A stretch of DNA of 64,000 bases from Thermomonospora catenispora (lineage in GTDB: Bacteria > Actinomycetota > Actinomycetes > Streptosporangiales > Streptosporangiaceae), in the NCBI RefSeq assembly GCF_006363815.1, contig NZ_RRYT01000001.1, positions 85,531 through 149,530 of the forward strand, read 5' to 3'. Each line of letters starts with the position of its first letter. Positions within the stretch are counted from its first letter, which is position 1. The notes under the pieces were generated by a model that made no database searches, was not told the origin of the DNA, and saw only the letters and a list, made by a program, of their open reading frames with translations. The position numbers and the translations under genes are program-made. This document shows positions 26,588 to 37,276 of the stretch, in pieces.

Positions 26588-27808
26588 TCAGCCGTTGAGC
26601 TTCTTCTGGAGGTTGACGTCGAGGGCCTCCAGGAACTCCTCCGTGGTCAGCCACGGGGTGTCGTTGCCGACCAGCAGCGCCAGGTCCTTGGTCATCTGGC
26701 CGGACTCGACGGTCTCGATGCAGACCTGCTCCAGGGTCTGGGCGAACCCGGTCACCTCGGGGGTGTTGTCGAGCTTGCCGCGGTGGGCCAGGCCACGGGT
26801 CCAGGCGAAGATCGACGCGATCGGGTTGGTGGAGGTCGGCTTGCCCTGCTGGTGCAGCCGGTAGTGGCGGGTGACCGTGCCGTGCGCGGCCTCGGCCTCC
26901 ACGGTCTTGCCGTCCGGGGTCATCAGCACCGAGGTCATCAGCCCCAGCGAGCCGAAGCCCTGGGCCACGGTGTCGGACTGCACGTCGCCGTCGTAGTTCT
27001 TGCAGGCCCACACGTAGCCGCCCTCCCACTTGAGGGCGCAGGCGACCATGTCGTCGATCAGGCGGTGCTCGTAGGTCAGGCCCTTGGCCTCGAAGTCGGC
27101 CTTGAACTCGTTCTCGTAGATCTCGGCGAACACGTCCTTGAACATGCCGTCGTAGGCCTTGAGGATCGTGTTCTTGGTGGAGAGGTAGACCGGGTAGCCG
27201 CGGTCCAGGCCGTAACGGAACGAGGCGCGGGCGAAGTCCTCGATGGACTTGCGGAAGTTGTACATGCCCAGCGCCACGCCGCCGCCCTCGGGGTAGCGGG
27301 CGACCTCGAACTGGATCGGCTCCGACCCGTCGTCGGGGGTGTAGGTCACCGTCAGCGTGCCGGGGCCGGGCACCTTGAAGTCGGTGGCCTTGTACTGGTC
27401 GCCGTGGGCGTGACGGCCGATCACGATCGGCTTGGTCCAGCCGGGCACCAGCCGGGGGATGTTGGAGACGATGATCGGCTCGCGGAAGACCACGCCGCCC
27501 AGGATGTTGCGGATCGTCCCGTTGGGCGAGCGCCACATCTGCTTGAGCCCGAACTCCTCCACCCGGGCCTCGTCGGGGGTGATCGTGGCGCACTTGATGC
27601 CGACGCCGTACTTCTTGATGGCGTGGGCCGCGTCCACCGTGACCTGGTCGTCGGTGGCGTCCCGGTTCTGAATGCCCAGGTCGTAGTACTTCAGGTCGAC
27701 GTCGAGATAGGGCAGGATCAGCTTGTCCTTGATGAACTTCCAGATGATCCGCGTCATCTCGTCGCCGTCGAGTTCGACGACCGGGCCCGCTACTTTGATC
27801 TTGGGCAT
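26588..27808 (-). CDS. icd: NADP-dependent isocitrate dehydrogenase (homodimeric type)
   Basis: Converts isocitrate to 2-oxoglutarate with NADP. Seen: [55 protein letters not shown] (phosphate/isocitrate loop), the long central domain [28 protein letters not shown] and [12 protein letters not shown] (adenine binding). 406 residues, closer to the eukaryote-like dimeric class than to E. coli Icd. ATG 27808 has AAAGGG about 11 bases upstream. The region before it holds a 12-bp palindrome. Confidence 0.95.
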   Translation of the reverse strand: MPKIKVAGPVVELDGDEMTRIIWKFIKDKLILPYLDVDLKYYDLGIQNRDATDDQVTVDAAHAIKKYGVGIKCATITPDEARVEEFGLKQMWRSPNGTIRNILGGVVFREPIIVSNIPRLVPGWTKPIVIGRHAHGDQYKATDFKVPGPGTLTVTYTPDDGSEPIQFEVARYPEGGGVALGMYNFRKSIEDFARASFRYGLDRGYPVYLSTKNTILKAYDGMFKDVFAEIYENEFKADFEAKGLTYEHRLIDDMVACALKWEGGYVWACKNYDGDVQSDTVAQGFGSLGLMTSVLMTPDGKTVEAEAAHGTVTRHYRLHQQGKPTSTNPIASIFAWTRGLAHRGKLDNTPEVTGFAQTLEQVCIETVESGQMTKDLALLVGNDTPWLTTEEFLEALDVNLQKKLNG

Positions 27809-28115
27809 GCTGTTGCTGTCCCTTTCCAACCGGCCAGCAGTCCTTCGTAAGGCTCACTGGCGAGGCTATCCGAGCCCGATCAGAGGTCTAGACCTGGCCC
27901 GGCACTTCCCGACATCACGGCAGATCACGGCCCATCATCCCATGTCGCACGATCTGGGGTGATCGGGATAGATCGGTTCACATCATCCTCGGCGGCCGAG
28001 TGCGGCCCCCTACCCCGCCGCGTGTCCCGCCGACCCCGCGGAGCGGCAAAGTCGCCGTAGCGGGCCGACCAAGAGCCGACCATGGGGCACCGGACCCCGC
28101 CCTCGGCCCGGCCCC
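27809..28115. promoter_or_regulatory. icd upstream region
   Basis: 307 bases between DUF3017 and icd, both minus-strand. No gene is visible. It contains the palindrome listed separately and several GATCGG/GATC motifs near 27950-27975. I could not pick a convincing -35/-10 pair. Confidence 0.35.
27884..27895. repeat. Perfect 12-bp palindrome upstream of icd
   Basis: AGGTCTAGACCT lies 76-87 bases upstream of the icd ATG. It is a self-complementary dyad suitable for a small dimeric regulator. It contains CTAG, a tetranucleotide often rare in bacteria. No regulator is assigned. Confidence 0.45.
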
Positions 28116-28478
28116 TCAGTCGCCCGGAACGACCCAGGCGACCACCGCCAGGGCGATCGCCAGGGACGCCATGGTGAGCACGTCCAGCCACTTCTTGCGG
28201 ATCGCCAGCATCCCGACCTGGCTCTCCGGCAGCACCAGCCGGGCCAGCGCACCGAACATCACTCCGGCCGCCAACAGCGCCGACCCCTTGCGAAAGTGGT
28301 TGGTGGCGAACAGGATCAGCGCCCCGCCGGCCCCGCACAGCGCCAGCAGGTAGGGCAGCTGCCCCAGCCAGTGCGCCGACGAGGCGGCCCGGCCGCGCGG
28401 CGCGGTGCGCCGGCGACGCCCCAGCACGGCCTGCTGCTCGCCCGTGTCCGGACCGTCGGTCCGCTGGTCGGCCACCAC
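28116..28478 (-). CDS. DUF3017 membrane protein
   Basis: 120-residue actinobacterial membrane protein of unknown function. Three helices are visible: LPYLLALCGAGGALILFATN, GSALLAAGVMFGALARLVL and LDVLTMASLAIALAVVAWVV, after a basic N-terminus. The conserved LPESQVGMLAIRKKWLDVL loop matches DUF3017. The family commonly sits between folD and mdh, as here (folD lies 1.2 kb upstream, mdh and icd downstream), though the FHA regulator gene intervenes on the other strand. GTG 28478; the second GTG at 28475 is equivalent. Confidence 0.85.
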   Translation of the reverse strand: MVADQRTDGPDTGEQQAVLGRRRRTAPRGRAASSAHWLGQLPYLLALCGAGGALILFATNHFRKGSALLAAGVMFGALARLVLPESQVGMLAIRKKWLDVLTMASLAIALAVVAWVVPGD

Positions 28479-28672
28479 ACGCTCCCTTTACAGACGTTCC
28501 GGAACCCTTCCGGTCGCCGTCGCCGAGTTTACGCCCGGCGAGGGCGGCGATCACCGGGCGAGCGCCCGCAAACCCCCGTCCCATGGGAGCTACCCGCCAG
28601 TAGGGGGGTGTGGCTGCACCATGGCCGGGTAACCCGCTGGACAGGGGTCGCTAACTAGCTGGGAGGACTGCC

Positions 28673-29419
28673 GTGGAGGGGCCGTTCATACGGATCGAGG
28701 ACAGTGGGATGGTGGTGCCGCTGTGCCCCGACGTGACGACGGTCGGACGAGGAAAGGGAGTCGACGTTCGACTGGAAGACCCTAGTGTGTCCCGGCTGCA
28801 CGCCGAGATCGTCCGGCGTGGACCGTACGTGTACGTGGTCGACCTGGGGCTGTCCCGCAACGGGACCCGGGTCAACGGCCGCCCCATCGCCCGGCGGGTG
28901 CTGGAGGACGGCGACGTGGTGAGCTTCGGCATGGCGCGCTGCCGGATGGGGGGCATCCCGCGCGAGGATGTGGACCCCGACGTCGAGCTGCGGCGCGCCG
29001 TCGCCCCCGAGCTCACCCGGCGGGAGGTGGACGTGCTCACCGCGCTGTGCCGCCCCGCCCTGTCCGACGAGGCGTTCGTGGCGCCGGCGACCGCGCGGGA
29101 CATCGCCAACGAGCTGGTCGTCACCGAGGCCGCGGTCAAGCAGCATCTGCTGCGGCTCTACCAGAAGTTCCGCATCCCCGAGGGGGCCAACCGGCGCACC
29201 CGGCTGGCCAACGAGGTGATCGCGATGGGCCTGGTCCGGCCGCTGCCCCCGGTGCACGTGCCCCCGCAGAACCGCCCCGCGGGGGACGCCCGGCAGGCCG
29301 CCGGGGAGGTGCGGCGCCCGGTTCCTCCGGGCAGGGCGCACCGCACCATCCCGGGACGGGCGGCGGCCACCGGCGCCGGACGCACCACGACGGGCGCACC
29401 GGGACGCCGGGCGAGCTGA
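28673..29419 (+). CDS. FHA domain protein with C-terminal LuxR-like helix-turn-helix
   Basis: A 248-residue candidate phospho-responsive DNA-binding protein. The FHA domain (about 5-95) shows TTVGRGKGVDVRL, SVSRLHAEIV and SRNGTRVNGRPI, the Arg/Ser/His/Asn set that binds phosphothreonine. The second domain (about 112-192) has ELTRREVDVLTALCRP, TARDIANELVVTEAAVKQHLLRLYQKF and RRTRLANEVIAMG, a LuxR/GerE-like tetrahelical fold. The tail is basic and disordered. GTG start with GGGAGG 8 bases upstream. It may translate Ser/Thr-kinase signals into transcription; targets unknown. Confidence 0.85.
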   Translation: MEGPFIRIEDSGMVVPLCPDVTTVGRGKGVDVRLEDPSVSRLHAEIVRRGPYVYVVDLGLSRNGTRVNGRPIARRVLEDGDVVSFGMARCRMGGIPREDVDPDVELRRAVAPELTRREVDVLTALCRPALSDEAFVAPATARDIANELVVTEAAVKQHLLRLYQKFRIPEGANRRTRLANEVIAMGLVRPLPPVHVPPQNRPAGDARQAAGEVRRPVPPGRAHRTIPGRAAATGAGRTTTGAPGRRAS

Positions 29420-29719
29420 GGGCGCGAAGGCCGTGCGGCCGTCGCTCGCAGGGCAGCGCACGCATGCGGCGGCCGCACACCGAGCCGACCTCTCCGGTGA
29501 GGCCGCAGGGCCCTCCGCGGGAGTCGGGTCTCGACGCGGTCCGGGATCGGACGGGCGCGGCCCCGCTCCGATCCCGGACCCCCGTCCGGAGCCGTCCGGC
29601 GCTCCCGGACCTCGACGTCCCCGGGCCCGGTGATCGCCTCCACGGGAGAATCGCCTCCACGGGAGGGGCGCGCCGGGCCCGGACGCCGCCCTCGGCCCGG
29701 CCGCGATCGGGACCGCCCG
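29420..29719. other. Gene-free stretch between convergent FHA-HTH and folD
   Basis: Exactly 300 bases. Repeated CGGGAG/CTCCCG and GATCGG/CCGATC motifs could form weak hairpins (for example GGGAGTCGG near 29520 and CACGGGAG near 29640), but no clean terminator or gene is seen. Confidence 0.3.
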
Positions 29720-30571
29720 TCAGCCGGCGGCGGCCTCGGCGGCCTCGACGACGTTCGTCAGCAGCATCGCGCGGGTCATCGGGCCCACCCCGCCGGGGTT
29801 GGGGGCCACCCATCCGGCGACCTCGGCGACGTCGGGGGCGACGTCGCCGACGAGCTTTCCGTCCACCCGGGAGACGCCCACGTCCAGCACCGCCGCACCG
29901 GGCTTGATCATGTCGGCGGTGACCAGGTGCGGGACCCCGGCCGCGGCCACCACGATGTCGGCCCGGCGCGTGTGCTCGGCCACGTCCCGGGTCCCGGTGT
30001 GGCACAGCGTCACGGTGGCGTTCTCGACGCGGCGGGTGAGCAGCAGCCCCAGCGGACGCCCCGCGGTGACGCCGCGGCCGATCACCACGACCTCGGCGCC
30101 GCGCAGCGGCACCTCATGCCGCTGCAGCAGCTCCACGATGCCCTTGGGGGTGCACGGCAGCGGTCCCGGCTGCATCAGCACCAGCCGCCCCAGATTGAAC
30201 GGGTGCAGCCCGTCGGCGTCCTTGGCCGGGTCGATGAGCTCCAGCACCCGCTTCTCGTCCAGCCCCTTCGGGAGCGGCAGCTGCACGATGTAGCCGGTGC
30301 AGGCGGGGTCGGCGTTCAGCTCCGCCACCGCCTGCTCCACCTGCTCCTGGGTGGCGTCGGCGGGAAGGTCGCGCCGGATCGACTCGATTCCGACGTCCGC
30401 GCAGTCGCGGTGCTTCATCTCCACGTACGAGCGGCTGCCGGGGTCGTCGCCCACCAGGATGGTGCCGAGCCCCACCGAGACGCCGCGCTCTCGCAGCGCG
30501 GCCACCCGCACCCTCAGATCGGCTCGGATCTGCGCCGCCGTCGCCTTACCGTCCAGGATCTTCGCAGTCAC
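29720..30571 (-). CDS. folD: Methylenetetrahydrofolate dehydrogenase/cyclohydrolase
   Basis: Bifunctional enzyme converting 5,10-methylene-THF to 10-formyl-THF with NADP. Seen: [12 protein letters not shown] (catalytic Tyr-Lys pair), [52 protein letters not shown] (NADP loop) and [14 protein letters not shown]. 283 residues. GTG 30571 with a weak AAGG just ahead. Its product feeds PurN and PurH encoded 0.8-3 kb away on the same strand. Confidence 0.95.
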   Translation of the reverse strand: MTAKILDGKATAAQIRADLRVRVAALRERGVSVGLGTILVGDDPGSRSYVEMKHRDCADVGIESIRRDLPADATQEQVEQAVAELNADPACTGYIVQLPLPKGLDEKRVLELIDPAKDADGLHPFNLGRLVLMQPGPLPCTPKGIVELLQRHEVPLRGAEVVVIGRGVTAGRPLGLLLTRRVENATVTLCHTGTRDVAEHTRRADIVVAAAGVPHLVTADMIKPGAAVLDVGVSRVDGKLVGDVAPDVAEVAGWVAPNPGGVGPMTRAMLLTNVVEAAEAAAG

Positions 30572-30723
30572 CCTTAGATTGTTGCAGCCCGCCCCCGACC
30601 GCTCCCCAGGGTCCCGGACGCCCGCCGGGGCGGGAGAACGGAGGAACGCGGCCCGGCCACCGCCCCCTGACCGTCGCCGCCGGCGAGCGGACGGACGGCT
30701 CCCGGCGGCGGGTGGACGGCCCT

Positions 30724-30891
30724 CTACTCCTCGTCGGGGCGCTGCAGGGCCGTCACGACGCGGTCGGTGACCTGCCAGCCGATGACGGCGGCCACCACGG
30801 CCAGCGCCACGGCCGCCGCCAGGCCCACCGCATGGCGCACCTCGGCCATGGTGAACGAGGACTGCACTATCCAGCTCAGGACGATCTCCAC
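30724..30891 (-). CDS. 55-residue single-pass membrane protein
   Basis: GTG 30891 follows GGGGGAG at good spacing. The peptide has an amphipathic start ([10 protein letters not shown]), one strong helix ([18 protein letters not shown], about 22-39) and a charged tail ending QRPDEE before TAG. Codon use is typical of the genome. It sits between purH and folD on their strand but with wide gaps. Family not recognised; it is too short for many gene callers. Confidence 0.6.
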   Translation of the reverse strand: MEIVLSWIVQSSFTMAEVRHAVGLAAAVALAVVAAVIGWQVTDRVVTALQRPDEE

Positions 30892-31383
30892 GTCTCCCCC
30901 AACGGACGTCGAGCGGGATTGTCAGAGCGCACCACGAGAGGGCCGCGAGCACGTCGAACGAGGCCCGAGATTACCAGCCCTCCGCCAAAAACTTCTCATA
31001 TTTGACTAAATCAGACCAACGAACCGTCGGGTGCGGGCGCTCGGACCGCGGCGCGGAACCGGCGGAGCGGGGTCGCGCACGAGCCGGCGCGCTCCGCCCG
31101 CCGGCCGACGCGCGGCCGCCGCCCATCCGGCGGGCCGGCCCTCCGACGCGGCGGCCTCCTCCCCGCCCGAAGACGGGGCCTCCTCGGCGGCATCCGACGA
31201 GCGGGGCGAACCGGCGACCGCATGCGGCCCGGCCCACCGCACGGGCGGCATCGGCCGGCCCGCCGCGGCGCGCCGGACGCCGACGGTCCGCGGCGGGCTC
31301 GGGTCGGACGCCCTCCGCCGGAGGCCTCCGGAGGAGGACCCGCGGAGGCCTCTGAGGGAAGGCGGGGCCCGTCAGCGGGAGGT
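30892..31383. other. Gene-free stretch between purH and the 55-residue gene
   Basis: 492 bases. The left end (about 30985-31015) is a distinct AT-rich patch with TTTGACTAAATC that may hold the promoter of the 55-residue gene. The right end has a 12-bp palindrome CGGAGGCCTCCG (31319-31330) and a related CGGAGGCCTC (31343-31352), which may terminate purH. The middle looks non-coding. Confidence 0.35.
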
Positions 31384-32961
<1,578 letters not shown>

Positions 32962-32965
32962 AGAT

Positions 32966-33619
32966 TCAGTCGTCGTCGGACCGCGCGGCCGAACCGGCGT
33001 CATTGCAGGTGCGGCATTTCAGGGACACCCGGCGTCCACGGGCGGTCCAGCCGTCCCGGGCCAGCCGGCCCACCACCTCGACCAGCAGACGGCGTTCCAC
33101 CTGCTTGATCCGCTCGTGCAGGGTGTCCTCGTCATCGTGCCACCGGACCGGCACCGCCTCTTGCGCGATCACCGGACCGGTGTCGACCCCCTCGTCGACG
33201 AAGTGCACCGTACATCCGGTGACCTTGACCCCGTACTCCAGGGCGTCGCGGACCGCGTGCGCCCCGGGGAACGCCGGCAGCAGCGCCGGATGGGTGTTGA
33301 TGGTGCGTCCCCCGAACCGCTCCAGGAACGCCGGCCCGAGGATCTTCATGAACCCGGCCGAGACCACCAGGTCGGGCTCGTAGGCGGCGACCCGTTCGGC
33401 CAGCGCCGCGTCCCATTCCTCTCGGCTGGAGAAGTCGGGGACGCGGACCACGAACGTGGGCACTCCGGCGCGCTCGGCGCGCTCCAGGCCGGCGATGCCG
33501 TGCCGGTCGGCGCCCACGGCGACCACCCGGGCGCCGTAGGCTGGATCTGCGCACGCTTCGAGCAGCGCCTGTAGGTTGGTCCCCGCGCCGGAGACAAGGA
33601 CGACAAGCCGGGCGGACAC
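32966..33619 (-). CDS. purN: Phosphoribosylglycinamide formyltransferase
   Basis: Transfers a formyl group from 10-formyl-THF to GAR in purine synthesis. Seen: [18 protein letters not shown] (phosphate loop), [32 protein letters not shown] (catalytic Asn and His) and [15 protein letters not shown] (catalytic Asp). 217 residues including a short extra C-terminal tail with CRTC and acidic residues. GTG 33619 has AAGGAG 6 bases upstream. It leads the purNH operon. Confidence 0.95.
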   Translation of the reverse strand: MSARLVVLVSGAGTNLQALLEACADPAYGARVVAVGADRHGIAGLERAERAGVPTFVVRVPDFSSREEWDAALAERVAAYEPDLVVSAGFMKILGPAFLERFGGRTINTHPALLPAFPGAHAVRDALEYGVKVTGCTVHFVDEGVDTGPVIAQEAVPVRWHDDEDTLHERIKQVERRLLVEVVGRLARDGWTARGRRVSLKCRTCNDAGSAARSDDD

Positions 33620-33743
33620 CGCGACTCCTTATCGGGACGAGCGGCCGACGGCCGCAGGCGGACCGGATCGGCTGGACACCGGCATGAAAGCCTATCGGGC
33701 CACCCGAACGGGCTCGGAGGCGACACCACAGGCAGGAGGATCC

Positions 33744-34208
33744 GTGAGCATCGAGCCGGGGCCGGGCGCCGGACCGGAGCCGAAGGGCCCGGGCACTCCC
33801 CCGGAAGCCCCCCAGGACATCGAGCGCAACGGGCGGCAGGCCATGTGGCTGGCCCTGATCGCCCTGTTGATGATGTTGATTCCGCTGACGAGCGTCTTCG
33901 CCGTGATCCCGGCGGTGGCGGCCATCGTGCTGGGCGTCCGGACGCGCCGGACCGCCAAGCGGATCGGCCGGCAGCCGGTGCCGGGCTCACTGGTCGGGAT
34001 CGTGGTCGGCGCGCTCGTGGCCGCCCTGTTCGCGATGACCGTGGCCGTCCAGCTCTACCTGCACGAGGAGATCACCCGCTACGGCCGGTGCCGGGACGCG
34101 GCCAACACCGTCCAGGAGGAGCGCGGCTGTCGCGAACGCCTGGCGCAGGACGTGGAGCGGAAGTTCGGCCTCCCCGCCGGCTCCCTCAACGAGGAGATGC
34201 TGCCCTAG
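33744..34208 (+). CDS. DUF4190-like small membrane protein
   Basis: 154 residues: a Pro/Gly-rich cytosolic start, two helices (AMWLALIALLMMLIPLTSVFAVIPAVAAIVLGV, about 35-66, and GSLVGIVVGALVAALFAMTVAVQLYL, about 82-107), then an extracytoplasmic tail with two cysteines (GRCRDA and RGCRERL). The loop RTRRTAKRIGRQPVPGS between the helices matches DUF4190-type proteins. GTG 33744 follows AGGAGG. It is divergent from purN. Function unknown. Confidence 0.78.
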   Translation: MSIEPGPGAGPEPKGPGTPPEAPQDIERNGRQAMWLALIALLMMLIPLTSVFAVIPAVAAIVLGVRTRRTAKRIGRQPVPGSLVGIVVGALVAALFAMTVAVQLYLHEEITRYGRCRDAANTVQEERGCRERLAQDVERKFGLPAGSLNEEMLP

Positions 34209-34286
34209 CGCGGCGGCCCTCGGGGCCTCACGGGCGGGAAGACCGGACCGCACCGATCGACGTGCGAAAGGTCGCCGCGGGACGGG

Positions 34287-34344
34287 AGGACCGGACGATC
34301 TCGGGCCAAGGGCTCGGCGCCCCCGGCCGCGACCGTCCGGTCCT
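34287..34344. repeat. Inverted repeat between convergent genes
   Basis: AGGACCGGACG (34287-34297) is perfectly complementary to CGTCCGGTCCT (34334-34344). The long loop contains further GC-rich pairing. The right arm touches the stop codon of the minus-strand gene. It may act as a terminator for both genes. Confidence 0.4.
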
Positions 34345-36101
34345 CAGTCTTTCGGCGGGTCGTTCCGCAGGACGTAGATGGCCCCGTCCCGGGTCTCGAT
34401 GCGCTCGGGCCCCTCGGGCTCCTCCCGGGGCCTCTCCCGCTCCTTCGGCGGCTCGGAGGACGCGGCCTCCTCGGCGGGCCCAGGCTCCTCCTCGGGCGCG
34501 GGCTCCGGCTCCGTGAGCGGGAGCGGGATGGGGTCGTCCTGCTGGTCCTGGACGCGGGGACGGCGGGGCTTGCGGGCGGCCAGGACGGGTTCGGGGTCCT
34601 CGAACTCCAGCGGGTCGGCGAACACGGGGGCGATGCGCGGCCGCGGCGGCGCGTGACTCGGAGAGGGCGCCGAGAGGAGGTCGCCCGCCGGATCGTCCGG
34701 CCCGGTGCGGGCGGCGCGTTCGGCGGCCCCGACCGGCTCGGCGGGCTCGGCGGACGCGGGCCTCCTCCTCCGGCGTCCGCTCGGCGGAACGGGGTCGGTC
34801 CCTTCGGGGGTGCGGCGGAGGATGCGCCAGTTGTAGAGCCAGGCGGCGAGGGCGGCGGCGATGCCGACCTCCAAGGCGGTCAACAGGGCCACGCGCCAAG
34901 GGGACGGGCCCATGACGGTGAGGCGGCCGCCGCCGAGCGGGCCGCCGGAGAGGGCGGCCAGGAGCGCGGTGGCGCCGCCGGTGAGGACGCCGGAGGCGAA
35001 CCCCCAGAGCGGGGCGGCCTCGGCGGCGGGGGTGGGCAGGGTGCGGATGGTGAGGATCCCGGCGACCACCCCGGCCAGGAACGGGGCGGCCAGCGCCGCC
35101 AGGGAGAGCGAGGGGGCCGGCCCGGGATCGGGCAGGGCCGCCAGCGGCGGGAAGGACGGGACGACCTCCAGCAGCACGCCCGTCGGAGCGACCCGGGTCC
35201 CGGTCCCCACGGCGAAACCGGGGCCGACCGCGTAGGCCACGCCCCAGATCACCGCGTTCGGCAGATAGACCAGCTCGACCAGCAGCAGCAGGGCGCTGCC
35301 GACGATCCCCGGCGCCAGCTCCTCGTACAGGGCGCCGGCCTCGGGCGTGTTCATCGCCAGCGCCACGGCGACCAGCACCGCGCCGGCGGCCAGCAGCACG
35401 CCCAGCGCCCCGAGCACGCCGATGACCAGGGAGCGGGGCCGCTTCGGCAGCAGCCGCAGCAGCGCGCCCAGCCCGGAACGGACCCGTCTGCCGCGGGAGG
35501 CGACCAGGGCGCGGGCCGCTCCCAGGCCGCCGGCGACCACGGCCAGCAGCAGGCAGGCGGTCAGCGCCTGCCACACCGACGGCCGCACCGCCGGGGTGGC
35601 GGCGGCCTGCGCCAGCAGCGCCGCCAGCGTCGCGTACGGAACGGCCAGGGCCAGCGCCACGTGCACCACGCCCGCCCGGGAGCGCCGGGCGGTCCGGGAG
35701 GTCCGCATCATCCAGGCCCCGCCGCGGTACAGCAGCGCCCCCGGCAGCACCGTCAGCCCCAGCGGCAGCAGCCCCACCCGTCCGTCCGGGAGGGAGAACC
35801 CGGCGTGATGCGCGACCAGCCAGAAGTTCACCGCCGTCCGGAACACCCCCGGCAGCCCGGGGCCGAGCGCGGTGCGCGGCGCGGCGATCCAGCCGATGAG
35901 GGTGATGGTGACCAGCACGGCCAGCCCGATGCCCACGCACCATGCGGCGGCCACCAGCCCGGCCACCGCCGGCGGGCGCGAGACCGCGCCGCCCCGGTCC
36001 GCGGGCGGGGAGGGGCGCGTCGGCCGCGACCCGCCCGGGGCGGAATCAGGCCGTCTGCGGGGTGCTCGCTGTCCTGGCTTGGTGTCCGACACGGCCCCCA
36101 T
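34344..36101 (-). CDS. PerM-like cell division membrane protein (DUF6350)
   Basis: 585 residues with about ten to twelve transmembrane helices between residues 45 and 450, and a long acidic, Pro/Glu-rich cytosolic tail (about 470-585) ending RDGAIYVLRNDPPKD. Helices include AGLVAAAWCVGIGLAVLVTITLIGWIA and VGLLPLGLTVLPGALLYRGGAWM. Layout and synteny with sucCD and purN match the actinobacterial DUF6350/PerM group, whose mycobacterial member supports division under stress. ATG 36101 chosen; GTG 36092 is possible. The biochemical function is unknown. Confidence 0.78.
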   Translation of the reverse strand: MGAVSDTKPGQRAPRRRPDSAPGGSRPTRPSPPADRGGAVSRPPAVAGLVAAAWCVGIGLAVLVTITLIGWIAAPRTALGPGLPGVFRTAVNFWLVAHHAGFSLPDGRVGLLPLGLTVLPGALLYRGGAWMMRTSRTARRSRAGVVHVALALAVPYATLAALLAQAAATPAVRPSVWQALTACLLLAVVAGGLGAARALVASRGRRVRSGLGALLRLLPKRPRSLVIGVLGALGVLLAAGAVLVAVALAMNTPEAGALYEELAPGIVGSALLLLVELVYLPNAVIWGVAYAVGPGFAVGTGTRVAPTGVLLEVVPSFPPLAALPDPGPAPSLSLAALAAPFLAGVVAGILTIRTLPTPAAEAAPLWGFASGVLTGGATALLAALSGGPLGGGRLTVMGPSPWRVALLTALEVGIAAALAAWLYNWRILRRTPEGTDPVPPSGRRRRRPASAEPAEPVGAAERAARTGPDDPAGDLLSAPSPSHAPPRPRIAPVFADPLEFEDPEPVLAARKPRRPRVQDQQDDPIPLPLTEPEPAPEEEPGPAEEAASSEPPKERERPREEPEGPERIETRDGAIYVLRNDPPKD

Positions 36102-36332
36102 GCTGGCACCACCGGGCAGCGGACCCGGCTCGCCCGCCCGGCGTGTCGCCCTTCGACGCCGATGGGCCTTTTCACCCTCGCCCTCGCCTCCACCCTCACC
36201 GGCCCCCGCTCGCCCGGGCGGCGCGTCCGGAAGGCGGCGCCGGACGAGGACGATGGTGAACCCGCCCGGCGGCGAGGTCACGGCCGAGGCTCCCGACGCC
36301 CCGACGGGCCTCCGACAGGGCTCTCGACGACG

Positions 36333-36367
36333 GACGGGCCGTCCCCCCGCCGGGGGGACGGCCCGTC
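36333..36367 (-). terminator. Terminator of sucCD
   Basis: A perfect 16-bp GC stem (36333-36348 with 36352-36367) with a 3-base loop, 20 bases beyond the sucD stop. There is no U-tract, as usual in this genome. Confidence 0.8.
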
Positions 36368-36386
36368 TGTGAAGCATCCGCTCCGG

Positions 36387-37274
36387 TCAGCGGTTCTGCA
36401 TGATCTCCCGCATGATGCGGGCGGTCTCGCTGGGGGTCTTGCCGACCCGGACGCCGACCTTCTCCAGGGCCTCCTTCTTGGCCTCGGCGGTGCCGGACGA
36501 ACCCGACACGATCGCCCCGGCGTGGCCCATGGTCTTGCCCTCGGGGGCGGTGAACCCGGCGACGTAGCCCACCACCGGCTTGGTGATGTGCTGCTCGATG
36601 TAGGCTGCGGCGCGCTCCTCGGCGTCCCCGCCGATCTCGCCGATCATCACGATCGCGTCGGTCTCGGGGTCCTCCTCGAACGCCTGCAGGGCGTCGATGT
36701 GGGTGGTGCCGATGACCGGGTCGCCGCCGATGCCCACGCAGGTGGAGAAGCCGATGTCGCGCAGCTCGTACATCATCTGGTACGTCAGCGTGCCCGACTT
36801 GGACACCAGCCCGATCCGGCCCGGGGTGGTGATGTCGGCCGGGATGATGCCGGCGTTGGACTTGCCGGGCGAGGCGATGCCGGGGCAGTTGGGCCCGATG
36901 ATGCGGGTCACGTTGCCCTTGGCGACGGCGTGCGCCCAGAACTGCGCGGTGTCGTGCACCGGGATGCCCTCGGTGATGACCACGCACAATCCGATGGCGG
37001 CGTCGATGGCCTCGATCACCGCGTCCTTGGTGAACTTCGGCGGCACGAACACCACCGACACATCGGCGCCGGTCTCGGCCATCGCCTCGGCGACGGTGCC
37101 GAACACCGGCAGGGTCTTGCCGTCGAAGTCGACGCGCTGCCCGGCCTTGCGGGCGTTGACGCCGCCGACCACGTTGGTGCCGGCCCGCAGCATCCGCGCG
37201 GTGTGCTTGGAGCCTTCGGAGCCGGTCATCCCCTGGACGATGACCTTGCTGTTCTCAGTCAGCCAGATAGCCAT
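36387..37274 (-). CDS. sucD: Succinyl-CoA synthetase alpha subunit
   Basis: Forms succinate and NTP from succinyl-CoA with SucC. Seen: [18 protein letters not shown] (CoA-binding Rossmann), [52 protein letters not shown] and [22 protein letters not shown] with the phosphorylated histidine. 295 residues. ATG 37274 lies just past the sucC stop at 37277; GTG 37280 in the same frame would overlap it. Two-gene operon followed by a strong hairpin. Confidence 0.96.
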   Translation of the reverse strand: MAIWLTENSKVIVQGMTGSEGSKHTARMLRAGTNVVGGVNARKAGQRVDFDGKTLPVFGTVAEAMAETGADVSVVFVPPKFTKDAVIEAIDAAIGLCVVITEGIPVHDTAQFWAHAVAKGNVTRIIGPNCPGIASPGKSNAGIIPADITTPGRIGLVSKSGTLTYQMMYELRDIGFSTCVGIGGDPVIGTTHIDALQAFEEDPETDAIVMIGEIGGDAEERAAAYIEQHITKPVVGYVAGFTAPEGKTMGHAGAIVSGSSGTAEAKKEALEKVGVRVGKTPSETARIMREIMQNR

Positions 37275-37276
37275 GT

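Noticed and set aside
31002-31251. Several short open frames in the purH-folD interval
   Set aside because: Arg/Pro/Ala-rich in every frame on both strands with no SD or motif, as expected for non-coding high-GC DNA.
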